DNA from: Candidatus Uhrbacteria bacterium
Lineage (GTDB): Bacteria > Patescibacteriota > Patescibacteriia > UBA9934 > UBA10169
Direction of reading: 5' to 3'
Assembly: GCA_003505155.1 (NCBI GenBank)
Contig: DNYJ01000039.1
Span: 47,577 to 53,156, forward strand
DNA: 5,580 nt
Part shown: in pieces, positions 5,396 through 5,580 of the stretch
How the letters are laid out: each line of letters starts with the position of its first letter
Numbering within the stretch: position 1 is the first letter of the stretch
Position numbers and translations under genes: made by a program
The notes under the pieces: generated by a model
Databases searched by the model: none
What the model was told of the DNA's origin: nothing
Seen by the model: only the letters and a program-made list of their open reading frames with translations

Positions 5396-5438
5396 GTCGG
5401 ACGAGAGCTCTGCTCGAAGTCCGACGAGGGGGAAAGGA
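5396..5438 (+). promoter_or_regulatory. Intercistronic hairpin and Shine-Dalgarno of the second secreted-protein gene
   Basis: GTCGGAC (5396-5402) is a perfect complement of GTCCGAC (5419-5425), and an inner CGAG/CTCG pairing can form within the loop. AAAGGA (5433-5438) is the likely ribosome site, eight bases before ATG 5447. No promoter or terminator is seen in the 75-base gap after 5371, so the two secreted-protein genes are probably on one message. The hairpin could stabilise the cut message or set the ratio between them. Confidence 0.55.
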
Positions 5439-5446
5439 ACGAACCC

Positions 5447-5580
5447 ATGAAGAAGATGATCCTGATCCCTCTCGCCGCCCTCGCGGCTGTCCTCTTCACC
5501 TTCAACCCCGCCCTCGCCGCGGGCCCCGCCTGCGAGTCCTACGAGACCGATGCCATCTGCCTCCAGAGGATGCTCATCGT
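5447..5580 (+). CDS. Secreted protein, N-terminal part only (runs off the right edge)
   Basis: The frame is open from ATG 5447 to the window end, 44 complete codons. It begins MKKMILIPLAALAAVLF, a signal peptide with an ALA site at about 23-25 and cleavage expected before Ala/Gly. The visible mature part, GPACESYETDAICLQRMLIV, has two cysteines. The first codons match those of the gene at 4607 at 17 of 18 bases (5450-5467 against 4610-4627), and part of the upstream leader also matches, so the pair looks like a partial duplication or a shared expression and export cassette. AAAGGA at 5433-5438 supports this start. Beyond the signal peptide I see no clear homology to the first protein. Function unknown. 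Confidence 0.8.
   Translation, partial: MKKMILIPLAALAAVLFTFNPALAAGPACESYETDAICLQRMLI

Noticed and set aside
1..5580. CRISPR array, transposase, phage or toxin-antitoxin genes
   Set aside because: No regularly spaced direct repeats, no transposase-like frame and no small paired genes of that type were found on either strand.

Overview
The window looks like chromosomal DNA from a moderately to highly GC-rich bacterium. Compact genes, single-Cys-depleted ferredoxin chemistry, extended -10 promoters (TTGACA, 17 bases, TGnTA...) and hairpin-rich intergenic DNA are compatible with a Patescibacteria/CPR lineage. That placement is an inference, since no taxonomic marker gene is present.

Layout, all genes on the + strand: (1) 34-1486 is a two-gene redox unit, a small three-cysteine ferredoxin followed one base later by an FAD/NAD(P)-dependent ferredoxin-reductase-like flavoprotein. 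(2) 1487-1685 holds a promoter and a long structured leader. (3) 1686-4193 is an 835-residue polytopic membrane protein of no family I recognise, with strongly C/G-ending codons. (4) 4194-4606 is a 413-base gap holding a terminator, a second promoter of the same design, a candidate ~100-nt RNA ending in a second terminator-like hairpin, and a perfect Shine-Dalgarno/anti-Shine-Dalgarno hairpin. (5) 4607-5371 is a secreted coiled-coil protein, followed by (6) a related-looking secreted protein that runs off the right edge from 5447.

The ferredoxin and reductase probably form one electron-transfer pair. The membrane protein and the two exported proteins share codon style and leader design (a strong hairpin a few bases upstream of the Shine-Dalgarno), so they may form an envelope-related group, but no function can be named from sequence alone.

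The most unusual signal is a 30-base element made of two back-to-back mini-hairpins. It occurs nearly identically (29/30) inside two unrelated genes, the reductase and the secreted coiled-coil protein, in the same reading frame, and encodes the flexible linker SA(K/E)GGSGSAG. A diverged partial third copy lies at the extreme left edge. This looks like a small dispersed palindromic element that is tolerated inside coding sequence.
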